From NCBI GenBank assembly GCA_050732935.1, contig JBOHRW010000139.1, positions 1 to 19,016 of the forward strand: 19,016 nucleotides of DNA, read 5' to 3'. The stretch is from DASRVA01 sp050732935. Lineage in GTDB: Bacteria; Gemmatimonadota; Gemmatimonadetes; JACCXV01; JAHWKZ01. The translations under genes and the position numbers were made by a program. How positions within the stretch are numbered: the first letter of the stretch is position 1; the number at the start of each line of letters is the position of its first letter. The notes beneath the pieces were generated by a model that saw only the letters and a program-made list of their open reading frames with translations, was not told where the DNA came from and did no database searches. Below are positions 7,601-14,534 of the stretch, in pieces.

Positions 7601-9097
7601 CGTCTCGTCCACCAGAAATCGGCAGTCGAGGTTCAGGTAGGGCTCGTAGAGCTCGCCGTAGTAGTAGAGCTTGTCGAGGGCCGCCCGGGCGGCGGCGATC
7701 CGGCGCCGCGTCCGGCTCAGCGTGGCGGCGGCGATCCCGCGCTCGATGAGCCATTCGAGCGCGTTCTCGGCCTGGGTCAGCGGGACCGACTTGAGCCGGT
7801 GCTGGAAGCGGAAGACGGGGGGCGGCGGGAACGAGAGCGGCTTGACCCGGATCGGCTCCCCTCGGCGGTCGAACATGGGATTGGCCTGGAAGTAGCGGAC
7901 GATGAGGTTGTGCAGGTGCCCCATCTTCGCCGCGTTGCGAGCCCCGGTCGCCACCTGGTACACCGCCAGGCCTCCATCCTCGGCGAGACGCGGGAGGGCC
8001 GCCAGCATCGCGTTGACGACCATGTCGACGGGCACCAGGTCGAGCGTCACGTCGGGATCGAGGGGTAGCGAGCGCAGCCGGCCCTTGCCGATCGCCGCGA
8101 TCAGCGGGTCCGCCATGCGCAGTCCGTCGAGCCAGCCCGGGCTCGGCTCGGCGAGGCTGCTCTCGATGATCGCCGGCCGGACGATGGCCGTCGGCGTGTC
8201 GCCACGCCGGGCGAGAACGACCTGCTCGCCGAGGGCCTTCGTGTACGTGTAGGTGTCGTTCCAGCCGCGCTGGCGCGCCCACGCCATCCCTTCCTCCACG
8301 AGGCGGTTCTTGATCCACCGACCCCGCAGGTTCTGGATCATGTCCCGCCGCGGCTCGGAGCGGTCCGCCCCGCGTCCCTGGCGGCGCTGGACGAACGAGT
8401 GCACGAGCTCGCGGCGCACCTCGGGGCCGTGACCCTCCTCCTCGACCCGCCGGATCAGGGCCCGGATGTGCTCGATGTCGAGTGCGGGGTCGGCGAACCG
8501 CCGGGGCGGGAAGGGCTCGCCCGCGGACGGATCGCCATCGTGATGGATGATCTCGGGGATCGTCTCGTTGGTGGCCCCGCAGACGTAAGCCGTCGACACG
8601 TGCAAGAGGAGGGCGTGATCGCACCCCGCCGCGAAATCGGCGACCCGGCCCGCGCCCATGGTGTTGAGCTCGAGCGCGTCATCGATCGGCGCGTCGAACG
8701 CGACGACGGCGGCGCTGTTGATCACGACGTCGAGGGTGCGCTGGAGCTCGTCGCGCAGGCCGGGCTCGATTCCCAGGCCGTCCTCGGAGATGTCGCCGCC
8801 GACGGCGACCACCCTCTCCTCGAGAAACGCCTGCAGGCCCTCGCCGTGGCGGTAGCGCAGGCGGTCGAAGACGCTCGAGGAGAAGAGCTCCTTCTGGAGC
8901 CGCTCCTCCGGGGGCTCGAGGTCGCCGCCGAAGCGCCGCTTGGGGCGAATCAGGACCCAGATTCGCTCCACCTCGGGAGCCGCCCACAGGATCTTCTCGA
9001 CCAGCGGCTGGCCGAGAAAGCCCGTCGAGCCAGTGATGAGGAGACGCTTCCCGGTCAGGAAGCCGGCAATACGGTCGAGGCTCTCAGCCACGGCCAT
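4670..9097 (-). CDS. Four-domain lipid synthase: fatty acyl reductase, acyl-AMP ligase, ACP, PlsC acyltransferase (ElbD-like)
   Basis: A 1475-residue fusion. Residues about 17-385: extended short-chain dehydrogenase of the fatty acyl-CoA reductase (male-sterility) type, with TGSTGFLG at 22-29 and YTYTK at 283-287; about 425-535 is the reductase C-terminal domain. About 560-1120: AMP-binding acyl ligase, with FTTGTAVDPRG at 736-746, YEGYGLTET at 913-921, GWFHTGD at 985-991 and GRIKD at 1006-1010. About 1135-1207: acyl carrier protein with DLGLDSLKA, phosphopantetheine Ser1170. About 1235-1450: PlsC-like acyltransferase with NHSSHLD at 1277-1283 and FPEGTRSR at 1357-1364. The expected order of events is activation, loading on the carrier, reduction to aldehyde or alcohol, and acyl transfer to a glycerol-phosphate-like acceptor. 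The set of domains recalls Myxococcus ElbD (ether lipids), from memory. The ligase lacks the usual C-terminal lysine. The start overlaps the lipid kinase gene by 14 bases. Confidence 0.9.
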   Translation of the reverse strand: MAVAESLDRIAGFLTGKRLLITGSTGFLGQPLVEKILWAAPEVERIWVLIRPKRRFGGDLEPPEERLQKELFSSSVFDRLRYRHGEGLQAFLEERVVAVGGDISEDGLGIEPGLRDELQRTLDVVINSAAVVAFDAPIDDALELNTMGAGRVADFAAGCDHALLLHVSTAYVCGATNETIPEIIHHDGDPSAGEPFPPRRFADPALDIEHIRALIRRVEEEGHGPEVRRELVHSFVQRRQGRGADRSEPRRDMIQNLRGRWIKNRLVEEGMAWARQRGWNDTYTYTKALGEQVVLARRGDTPTAIVRPAIIESSLAEPSPGWLDGLRMADPLIAAIGKGRLRSLPLDPDVTLDLVPVDMVVNAMLAALPRLAEDGGLAVYQVATGARNAAKMGHLHNLIVRYFQANPMFDRRGEPIRVKPLSFPPPPVFRFQHRLKSVPLTQAENALEWLIERGIAAATLSRTRRRIAAARAALDKLYYYGELYEPYLNLDCRFLVDETMRLYEWLSPDDRRRFNFDVSRINWRHYMQVHIAGVKKHILKIERAGTLEVDDEDAARQASVSTIFDLLEATARRLPDGIALQMKRDEEWQTMTFAELREAALAIGDGLLRLGLRKGDRVVLWSENQPAWGAAYMGATSVGLIVVPLDAQTWHREVWSTARFTEARAILASSGCFAEFTAEELAVNERERHSIPLLDVEDGCRPFDRDEYPRSTRPPLAAEPVPRPEVDSDDPASIIFTTGTAVDPRGAVHTHQNFLSNLFGISRVLSVSEQDRFLSVLPLYHALEFTCGFLAPIHHGGTVTYARSLKPRVILEAMRETGTTIMLGVPTLYALIREDLERRVLGVGKSPIRSNLMETTKQISRSWERTFSRSIGRQIFSRVHQEMGGGIRFFVSGGSALGRELYQDYQAMGLTIYEGYGLTETAPVLTVNPLYQSRAGSCGKPLPGVELRLWHTDSDGVGEIIVQSPSLMNGYFKNPGATERVIIDGWFHTGDLGWVDADGYLYITGRIKDVIVTGGGKNVYPIDLEAIYRAIPAVREICVVGVPSGLTEEVHAVVVPERNAVEEAGDLAEVRKLVQRDIQALARELPSYHRVQQLHVWGEPLPRNRSGEIDRAAVRERVRKGIRAPTPAPAEGGRERLADAIGRELARLSGFPAGEIRLDRDLYDDLGLDSLKAIELFLFLEHELGIPLDDDEASRVRTVEELLAAAGVPSRARARPPAARRPEIRSALPFDERSVLDRWLFESAVLGLETLYGSYFDLTIELPEHLPRKSPYLLAANHSSHLDAPAILSAVRRIRGSGAARAIHVLGARDYFFDTALKRWFFSTFLNVVPIEREEASLAGLRMVKSILAGGESALIFPEGTRSRSGGIQPFKPGLGLLAWELGVPIVPVRISGTHDALPAGRTLPKRGKVTVTFGTPVTMDSYREAGESLPHDILYRTIASDVRKTIIELGNGAATGGMETEPPAGEREAAGPAA

Positions 9098-9959
9098 TCG
9101 GGGGGACTACGACTTTGAGCGCTCGCGGCAGGACGGTCGCCTCGACCGGCGAGAACCCCTCGATGTCGCCGTCGAACATCTTGGGCAGTGGGGAGGCGGC
9201 GTCGATCCGCACGCTCCGCGTCCGGTAGACCTCGAAGCTCGGGTGCTCCAGGTGCCGGCCCCGGTAGATCCTGGGGAAGTTGATCATCAGGTCCAGCTTG
9301 CCGATTCCGTTCACGACGACGACGTCGAAGAGGCCGTCGTCGACCTTGGCCCCGGGAGCCATGCGCAGGCCCCCACCGGTGAAGGGGGTGTTCTGCACCA
9401 TCACCGCCACGCACTCGCTCTCCAGGGTGCGGTCGTCGAGCCGGATCGTCATGGGAAGGGGCTCGAGGCGGCTGATCGCGCGGTAGACCGCCACGAAGAA
9501 CGCCGTCGAGCCCTGCAGTCGGGTGTGGTTGGCCTGCTGGGCGACGACCGCGGGGAAGCCGAGCCCCAGGACGGAGATGAAATGACGGTCGCGCTCCCGC
9601 CCCAAGTCGATCTCGCGGACCTGCCCGTCGACGGCCACATCGAGGGACGCCTCGAGGTCGTTGAGCGGCAGGCCGAGGCTGCGCGCCACGTCGTTGCCGG
9701 TGCCCAGCGAGAGGATCGCCAGCTCGGTTCCACTCCCAGCGAGGGCGTCCGCCACCTCGCCAATCGTTCCGTCGCCCCCCAGCACGGCGATTCGCGACTC
9801 GTTGCCCGCCAGGTCGCGCGCGATCGCGGTCGCATGACGCGGTCGCTCCGTCAGCAAGACGGTGCCGTCCATGCCCCGGCGCCGGATCGCGTCACGCAAG
9901 GCCTCGATGTTGCGCGCTCCCTTCCCGTGCCCGGCGCGCGGGTTGGCGATGATCTTCAT
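9084..9959 (-). CDS. Diacylglycerol/sphingosine kinase-family lipid kinase
   Basis: 291 residues of the DAGK catalytic family (DgkB, YegS and relatives), which transfer ATP phosphate to a lipid hydroxyl. Visible motifs: IIANPRAGHGKG at 3-14, the nucleotide-binding GGDGTIGEV at 61-69, LGTGNDVAR at 85-93, the later GGGLRMAPGAKVDDG segment and FDGD near the C-terminus. I chose the ATG at 9959 rather than the in-frame one at 9989 because family members begin almost directly with the MKIIANP-type strand. It is the first gene of the minus-strand lipid operon and overlaps the fusion gene by 14 bases, so its substrate is probably a diacyl- or alkyl-glycerol or fatty-alcohol-derived lipid. A weak GGA lies about 7 bases upstream of the start. 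Confidence 0.88.
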   Translation of the reverse strand: MKIIANPRAGHGKGARNIEALRDAIRRRGMDGTVLLTERPRHATAIARDLAGNESRIAVLGGDGTIGEVADALAGSGTELAILSLGTGNDVARSLGLPLNDLEASLDVAVDGQVREIDLGRERDRHFISVLGLGFPAVVAQQANHTRLQGSTAFFVAVYRAISRLEPLPMTIRLDDRTLESECVAVMVQNTPFTGGGLRMAPGAKVDDGLFDVVVVNGIGKLDLMINFPRIYRGRHLEHPSFEVYRTRSVRIDAASPLPKMFDGDIEGFSPVEATVLPRALKVVVPPNGRG

Positions 9960-10019
9960 CGTGAATCCGGGAGTATAAGATCGACGCATACCCCCGGCTA
10001 GGAAATCGTGGCCGGGACG

Positions 10020-10049
10020 AGTCTAGCCCCGTCCGGCGCGCTCCGTAAA
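10020..10049 (-). promoter_or_regulatory. Candidate sigma-70-type promoter of the lipid operon
   Basis: On the minus strand, TTTACG (10044-10049) and TAGACT (10020-10025) are separated by 18 bases; each matches 4 of 6 consensus positions. The start would fall about 50 bases before the lipid kinase ATG. A second minus-10-like TATACT lies only about 15 bases from the ATG and lacks a good minus-35 box. Promoter rules of this organism are unknown, so this is tentative. Confidence 0.3.
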
Positions 10050-10059
10050 GCGGTCCGGC

Positions 10060-10073
10060 CGGCTGGCCAGCCG
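10060..10073. repeat. 14-base perfect palindrome upstream of the lipid operon
   Basis: CGGCTGGCCAGCCG reads identically on both strands. It lies 10 bases upstream of the candidate minus-35 box of the lipid operon and 40 bases past the stop of the DUF4143 gene. It has no loop and no following T run, so it is a poor terminator; an operator half-site pair or a chance G+C palindrome are the alternatives. Confidence 0.4.
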
Positions 10074-10113
10074 TGCAGGTATCGAGGAGTCTCCCGCGCA
10101 CGGGTACCTTCTT

Positions 10114-11370
10114 TTATGGTCCCAGCGCACCGATCGGGATCACGGCGACGCCGTCATCCCGCATATAGCCGTAGCCGGTCCCGACGATCACCGCCAGAAC
10201 GGCTGGTTCTCCGGATTTCCTGGTGTCTACTCGCTCGGCGAAAGTCAGAAGATTCTCGGTGGCCTCATCGACCAGACGCGGACCGAGTTTGATTTCGAAC
10301 GCGGCCCAGCGGCCGTCCTCAGCTTCCAGGATCGCGTCCACCTCGAGGCCGGTGTTGTCTCGATACTGTAGGACTCTTGCATCAGCTGCCTGTGCATAGA
10401 CGCGGAGATCACGGATGACCAGCGATTCGAACAGAAAGCCGAAGAGGTTTAGATCCCCCAGCAATCGATCCGGCGTGGCGCGCAGCGCGGCGACTGCCAA
10501 TGACGGATCGACGAAATGGCGCTTCGGCGCTTGTCGCAGCCTTGACTTCGAGCGCAGATGTGGTGCCCATGCCGGCTGATCCTCGAGGATCATCAGGCGT
10601 TCGAGGGCCGTGAGGTAAGCTCGTACAGTGTCAACATCCAGAGGCCCCTCGGCTCCACGGGTGTCGGCAGCGAGCGTGGTTGTCGCCGCGAACGTTGCGA
10701 TGTTTCGAGCCAGGGACCGTAGGAGACGTCCGACCTTATCGGGATCTCTGCGGGTCTGGTCCAGGCGACCGATGTCGACACGTCGAATCTCCTCGAGGTA
10801 GTCTCGTACCGCCTGGACCGACTGACGGACCGTACGGTCCAGATGACCCGGCCAGCCGCCGACCGCGATACGCTCCGAGATAGCGGCCATCGTCAGACCG
10901 GAGTCTGAGACAGGCGTAACTATGCCGTCGAGCAACGCTCGCACGGATACAGCTCCCGTAGAGTGGCCGGTCTCGAAGAAGGACATGGGTCGCATGTGGA
11001 GGCGCGTGAGCCTGCCGGCTCCCCCGTGTCGCGTAACGTCATCCGACGGGAGCGCCGACCCGGTCAGAATGAACTGACCGGGCTCCTTCCGGTCGTCCAC
11101 CATGCGTCGAACGTGATTCCAGATCGCTGGTTCGATTTGCCACTCGTCGATCAGTCGAGGAACCTCGCCGTCGAGCACCAGAGTCGGGTCGATCGCGATG
11201 GCCCGACGGGCGTTCTCGTCCACGTCGAGAAGAACCTCGCTTGCCGCGAACTGCCTGGCGGTCGATGTCTTGCCAGATGCTTTTGGTCCCTCGATGAGGA
11301 CGGCCCCGGTCGAGGAAAGGCGGGTGGCCAGCTCCGCATCGATCACACGGGATTTGTAGTGGTAGTCCAT
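10114..11370 (-). CDS. DUF4143-type P-loop ATPase with PD-(D/E)XK-like C-terminus
   Basis: 418 residues. The N-terminal ATPase core has Walker A GPKASGKT at 28-35, Walker B-like PRLIDEWQ at 71-78, and ILTGSA at 101-106 in the sensor position. The middle and C-terminus match the DUF4143 pattern, ending in a nuclease-fold signature GLEVDAIL then AFEIK (Asp345, Glu359, Lys361), as in PD-(D/E)XK enzymes; activity is not established for this family. The start at 11370 has AAGGAAGAG directly upstream; an in-frame extension to 11739 is rejected because it runs antisense through the thiO coding region. G+C content is lower than in neighbours and the gene sits alone between two metabolic operons, so it looks like an acquired accessory gene. 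Its upstream region carries the 23-base repeat array. Confidence 0.82.
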   Translation of the reverse strand: MDYHYKSRVIDAELATRLSSTGAVLIEGPKASGKTSTARQFAASEVLLDVDENARRAIAIDPTLVLDGEVPRLIDEWQIEPAIWNHVRRMVDDRKEPGQFILTGSALPSDDVTRHGGAGRLTRLHMRPMSFFETGHSTGAVSVRALLDGIVTPVSDSGLTMAAISERIAVGGWPGHLDRTVRQSVQAVRDYLEEIRRVDIGRLDQTRRDPDKVGRLLRSLARNIATFAATTTLAADTRGAEGPLDVDTVRAYLTALERLMILEDQPAWAPHLRSKSRLRQAPKRHFVDPSLAVAALRATPDRLLGDLNLFGFLFESLVIRDLRVYAQAADARVLQYRDNTGLEVDAILEAEDGRWAAFEIKLGPRLVDEATENLLTFAERVDTRKSGEPAVLAVIVGTGYGYMRDDGVAVIPIGALGP

Positions 11371-11418
11371 CTCTTCCTTGACCGGCGGGAAGGAAACCTC
11401 GTCTTGGCTGAATATTGC

Positions 11419-11510
11419 CCCAGCAATCGGCTTATTGCAACAGAAGCAATCAGTCGATTGCAACGACTCTGTTCGGTTGTTTGCAACGATATGAATCGGT
11501 AGTTTGCAAC
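11419..11510 (-). repeat. Four tandem 23-base units with core GTTGCAA (iteron-like array)
   Basis: TTGCAAC occurs at 11435, 11458, 11481 and 11504, exactly 23 bases apart. Read on the minus strand the four units share about 15 conserved positions, GTTGCAAWMNRCYGA, followed by about 8 variable bases. A degenerate fifth unit may cover 11396-11418, where GCCAA falls in phase. The array sits between the DUF4143 ATPase start (11370, minus) and the thiO start (11513, plus). A 23-base period is slightly over two helical turns, so identical sites would lie on nearly one face of the DNA. This fits cooperative binding of a regulator or replication-type iterons; neither is shown. Confidence 0.75.
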
Positions 11511-11512
11511 TC

Positions 11513-12703
11513 ATGGCAATGCGCGCTTCCCCGGATGTCGTCGTGATCGGTGGCGGGCTGGTCGGATGCCTGACCGCCCGCGCCCTGGCGAGGGCCGGCT
11601 TGACCGTCCGGATCCTCGAGCGGCGACCGGACCTGGGGCAGGAGGCGTCAACCGCGGCCGCCGGGATGCTGTCCCCCCAGATGGAGGCCGCCGAAGACCT
11701 GCTGGTGGAGGTCCCCGGCCCGGAAGCCGGGCAGGCCATGCTCGACCTGTGCCTGGCAGCGCGCGCGGGCTACGCCGACTTCGTGGCCGAGCTCGAGTCC
11801 CAGACGGGGCTCGAGGTCGGCTATCGCGCGGACGGGACTCTGGTTGTCGCGCTCACGCTGGTCGAGGCCGGTCGCCTCCGGCGGAGCGCCGAGGCTCAGC
11901 GTGCGCGGGGCCTCGAGGCCCAGATTCTCGAGGGTGGGGAAATCCGTCGTCTCGAGCCGGCCGTGACCGAAACGGCGGCCGTCGGGCTCCACCTGCCCGA
12001 CGACAACCAGGTGGATCCGCTCCCGCTCATGGCGGCGGCCGAGGCCGCCGCCCGCTCCACCCCGGGAATCGAGATCGAGACCGGAACCGCCGTCCGGGCG
12101 CTCTTGTCGGCCGATGGGCGCGTGGCGGGGGTCGAGACGGACCGGGGCCGGGTGGCGACGGGGTGGGTCGTCCTGGCCGCCGGGGCCTGGAGCGGCGGGC
12201 TCCCGGGGCTCCCCCGACCGCTCCCCGTCCGGCCGGTCAAGGGACAGATGGCGGCCGTCCTCCCCCGGGGTCCGTCGATCCGGGGGATCGTGGGCGGGCG
12301 CGGCGCCTACTGTGTTCCGCGGGACGATGGTCGGGTCGTGATCGGCGCCACCGTCGAGGAGCGCGGCTTCGACGACCGGGTGAGCCGGCTCGAGGTGGAC
12401 GCGCTGGTGGCGACCGCCGTCGACATCTTGCCCGTCCTGTCCGAGGCCGAGGTCGTCTCGCGGTGGGCGGGCCTCAGGCCCGGCACGCCCGACAGCCTGC
12501 CGGTCCTGGGCCCCGATCCCGACCTGCCGGGCCTCGCCTATGCGACCGGCCATTACCGGAACGGCATTCTGCTGGCCCCCCTGACCGCGGATTCGGTGGC
12601 GGCGCTCGTAACCGGCCGGCCGGAACCCCTCGATCTGTCAGCCTTCGCCCCCGACCGGGTGTCCCTGACGGGCTGGGGGCGGGCGACCGGCGCCGGGCGT
12701 TAG
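11513..12703 (+). CDS. thiO: Glycine oxidase / FAD-dependent amino-acid oxidase ThiO
   Basis: 396 residues of the DAO-fold FAD oxidoreductase family. Near the N-terminus are the dinucleotide loop VVVIGGGLVG and ILERR, followed by AAGMLSPQMEA, typical of ThiO. Later landmarks are DDNQVDPLPL (substrate-channel region), GRGAYCVPRDDGRVVIGATVEERGFD, WAGLRPGTPDSLPVLGPDP and TGHYRNGILLAPLTAD, all characteristic of glycine oxidase. ThiO converts glycine to the imine used to build the thiazole of thiamine. Other thi genes are not in the window. The start could be 11513 or 11519; neither has a convincing ribosome-binding site, and the last GTTGCAA repeat ends 2 bases upstream of the first. A generic D-amino-acid oxidase is possible but the signature segments favour ThiO. 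Confidence 0.85.
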   Translation: MAMRASPDVVVIGGGLVGCLTARALARAGLTVRILERRPDLGQEASTAAAGMLSPQMEAAEDLLVEVPGPEAGQAMLDLCLAARAGYADFVAELESQTGLEVGYRADGTLVVALTLVEAGRLRRSAEAQRARGLEAQILEGGEIRRLEPAVTETAAVGLHLPDDNQVDPLPLMAAAEAAARSTPGIEIETGTAVRALLSADGRVAGVETDRGRVATGWVVLAAGAWSGGLPGLPRPLPVRPVKGQMAAVLPRGPSIRGIVGGRGAYCVPRDDGRVVIGATVEERGFDDRVSRLEVDALVATAVDILPVLSEAEVVSRWAGLRPGTPDSLPVLGPDPDLPGLAYATGHYRNGILLAPLTADSVAALVTGRPEPLDLSAFAPDRVSLTGWGRATGAGR

Positions 12704-12830
12704 TTCGTGCCCGTACCATCCTCGCGTTGCAGGCCGAAACCGGCCGGAATACCTTGAGCACCCGATTCTAGGCGATCGTTCGCAGCCGGGCGTGTCCCCG
12801 GCCGCTCCCACGCTCTTCCGGAGAACCCCG

Positions 12831-13541
12831 ATGACGATTTCGGCCGCCCGACAAACTCGCGCCCCGGACCTGCGTGCCGCCGTGGCGGTGGATCGTCTGG
12901 GGGAGGTGGCGTACCGGGACGCGTGGACGCTCCAGCGCGAGCTGGTCGCGCGGCGGGCGGCGGCGGAGATCCCCGATACGCTGCTCCTCCTCTCCCATCC
13001 TCCGGTCGTGACGCTGGGGAAGGGAGGCACGATCGCCCATCTCCTGGGCTCCCGGGCGGAGCTCGCCGGTCGCGGCGTCGAGTTCGTCGAGACGGACCGG
13101 GGCGGCGACATCACGTTCCACGGACCCGGTCAGATCGTGGGTTACGCGATCGTCGACCTGGCGCCCCGGGGCCGCGACTTGCACCGCTTCCTGCGCGACC
13201 TAGAGGAGGTCCTGATCCGCGCTCTCGCCGGTTTTGGCATCGCCGCGGGGCGCGCGGAGGGGCTCACGGGCGCCTGGGTCGGGGACGCCAAGGTGGCGGC
13301 GATGGGGATCCGCGTCTCGCGCTGGATCACCCATCACGGCTTCGCGCTCAACGTGGACACCGACCTCTCGTACTTCGATCTCATCGTGCCGTGCGGAATC
13401 GCAGATCGGCGGGTGACGTCGATGGCGAAGCTCCTCGGCTGCGCGGTCGATCGCGAGGGTGTGGAGCGCGCCATCGGACAAGCGTTCCAGGACGTCTTCG
13501 GACCGAGCGCCGGTCCGCGGCTTGCCGGAGAGGGACGATGA
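12831..13541 (+). CDS. lipB: Octanoyl-[acyl-carrier-protein] transferase LipB
   Basis: 236 residues, standard LipB length. It transfers octanoyl from ACP to lipoyl domains, the first step of lipoate assembly in the cytosol. Motifs: SHPPVVTLGK at 55-64, RGGDITFHGPGQ at 90-101, WVGDAKVAAMGIRVSRWITHHGFALNV at 149-175 (quoted in part: GDAKVAAMGIR), with catalytic Lys154, and IVPCGI at 185-190 with catalytic Cys188. The ATG at 12831 is chosen because GGAG at 12820-12823 gives 7-base spacing; a GTG at 12792 lacks this. The stop overlaps lipA by four bases (ATGA at 13538). The 127-base gap after thiO holds two short G+C inverted repeats (one at 12785-12802) and no clear promoter. Confidence 0.96.
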   Translation: MTISAARQTRAPDLRAAVAVDRLGEVAYRDAWTLQRELVARRAAAEIPDTLLLLSHPPVVTLGKGGTIAHLLGSRAELAGRGVEFVETDRGGDITFHGPGQIVGYAIVDLAPRGRDLHRFLRDLEEVLIRALAGFGIAAGRAEGLTGAWVGDAKVAAMGIRVSRWITHHGFALNVDTDLSYFDLIVPCGIADRRVTSMAKLLGCAVDREGVERAIGQAFQDVFGPSAGPRLAGEGR

Positions 13542-14467
13542 CGACGACGACCTCCGCGCCCGGCGCGACCCCGCCGGTCTCCTCGAGCACTCGCCAGCGG
13601 CGCCCGGAATGGCTCAAGATCCGCGCCGGAGGCGGGCCCGAGTTCGTGGCCGTGAAGGAGGTCGTGCAGGGGCAGGGCCTGCACACCGTCTGCGAGGAGG
13701 CGCGCTGCCCGAACATCGGCGAGTGCTGGGGCCACGGGACCGCCACGTTCATGATCCTGGGCGACACCTGCACACGCGGCTGCCGCTACTGCGCCGTCAA
13801 CAAGGGGATGCCGACCGAGCTCGACCTGGACGAGCCGTCGCGGCTGGCCGAGGCGATCGTCCGGATGGGGCTCTCTTACGTGGTGATCACTTCGGTCGAC
13901 AGGGACGACCTCTCTGACGGCGGCGCCGGGATCTTCGCCGAGTGCATCCGCGAGATCCGCGAGCGCTCGCCGGGAACGTCGGTCGAGGTCCTGATCCCCG
14001 ACTTCCAGGGCAACCGGGACGCGCTGCAGGCGGTGCTCGACGCCCGGCCCGATGTCTTGAACCACAACGTCGAGACCGTGCCGCGCCTCTACCGCCGGGC
14101 GCGCGGCGGCGGCGTCTACGAGGTGACGCTGGAGCTCCTCGCCCGGGCTCGCGAATGGGCGCCCTGGGCGGTCACCAAGACGGGGATGATGCTCGGTCTC
14201 GGCGAGGGCACGGCCGAGGTGCTGGCGGTGATGCGCGACCTGGTCGAGCGCGACGTGGACATCCTGACGCTGGGTCAGTACCTGCGGCCCTCGGCGTGGC
14301 ACCTGGAGGTCGCGCGCTACGTCCACCCGGACGAGTTCGCCGAGCTGGCCCGGATTGGCGAAGCGATGGGCTTCGCGCACGTCGAGGCGGGGCCGCTGGT
14401 CAGGAGCTCGTACCGCGCCGACCGGCAGCTCATGAAGAGCCGTCTCATCCGGGCGTCCGCGGGATGA
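13538..14467 (+). CDS. lipA: Lipoyl synthase LipA (radical SAM)
   Basis: 309 residues. LipA inserts two sulfurs into the octanoyl chain placed by LipB. Both iron-sulfur clusters are visible: the auxiliary cluster cysteines at 52, 57 and 63 (CEEARCPNIGEC) and the radical-SAM CxxxCxxC at 78, 82 and 85 (CTRGCRYC). The RSSY motif at 289-292 supplies the conserved serine of the auxiliary cluster. NHNVETVPRLY and TKTGMMLGLGE are also typical. The first 20 residues are Thr/Ser/Pro-rich and probably disordered. A GGAGAGGG ribosome site lies inside the end of lipB; the genes share ATGA, so they are translationally coupled. Confidence 0.97.
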   Translation: MTTTTSAPGATPPVSSSTRQRRPEWLKIRAGGGPEFVAVKEVVQGQGLHTVCEEARCPNIGECWGHGTATFMILGDTCTRGCRYCAVNKGMPTELDLDEPSRLAEAIVRMGLSYVVITSVDRDDLSDGGAGIFAECIREIRERSPGTSVEVLIPDFQGNRDALQAVLDARPDVLNHNVETVPRLYRRARGGGVYEVTLELLARAREWAPWAVTKTGMMLGLGEGTAEVLAVMRDLVERDVDILTLGQYLRPSAWHLEVARYVHPDEFAELARIGEAMGFAHVEAGPLVRSSYRADRQLMKSRLIRASAG

Positions 14468-14534
14468 CGACCAGGGACGTCATGCGCCATCGATCACATC
14501 GTGGAAGCATCCGCATTCATCGAGAGAGGAAGCG

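Noticed and set aside
11419..11510. CRISPR array
   Set aside because: Units are only 23 bases with about 8 variable bases between cores, too short for repeat plus spacer, and no cas genes are present.
11371..11739. N-terminal extension of the DUF4143 protein to 11739
   Set aside because: It crosses the repeat array and is antisense to thiO, while the ATG at 11370 has a good ribosome site and fits the family length.
12785..12802. Terminator after thiO
   Set aside because: GCCGGG/CCCGGC can form a stem but no T run follows; it is more likely a chance G+C hairpin.
12923..13537. Upstream extension of the LipA frame
   Set aside because: It lies in another frame of lipB and is Arg-rich; the ATG at 13538 has a ribosome site and gives normal LipA length.
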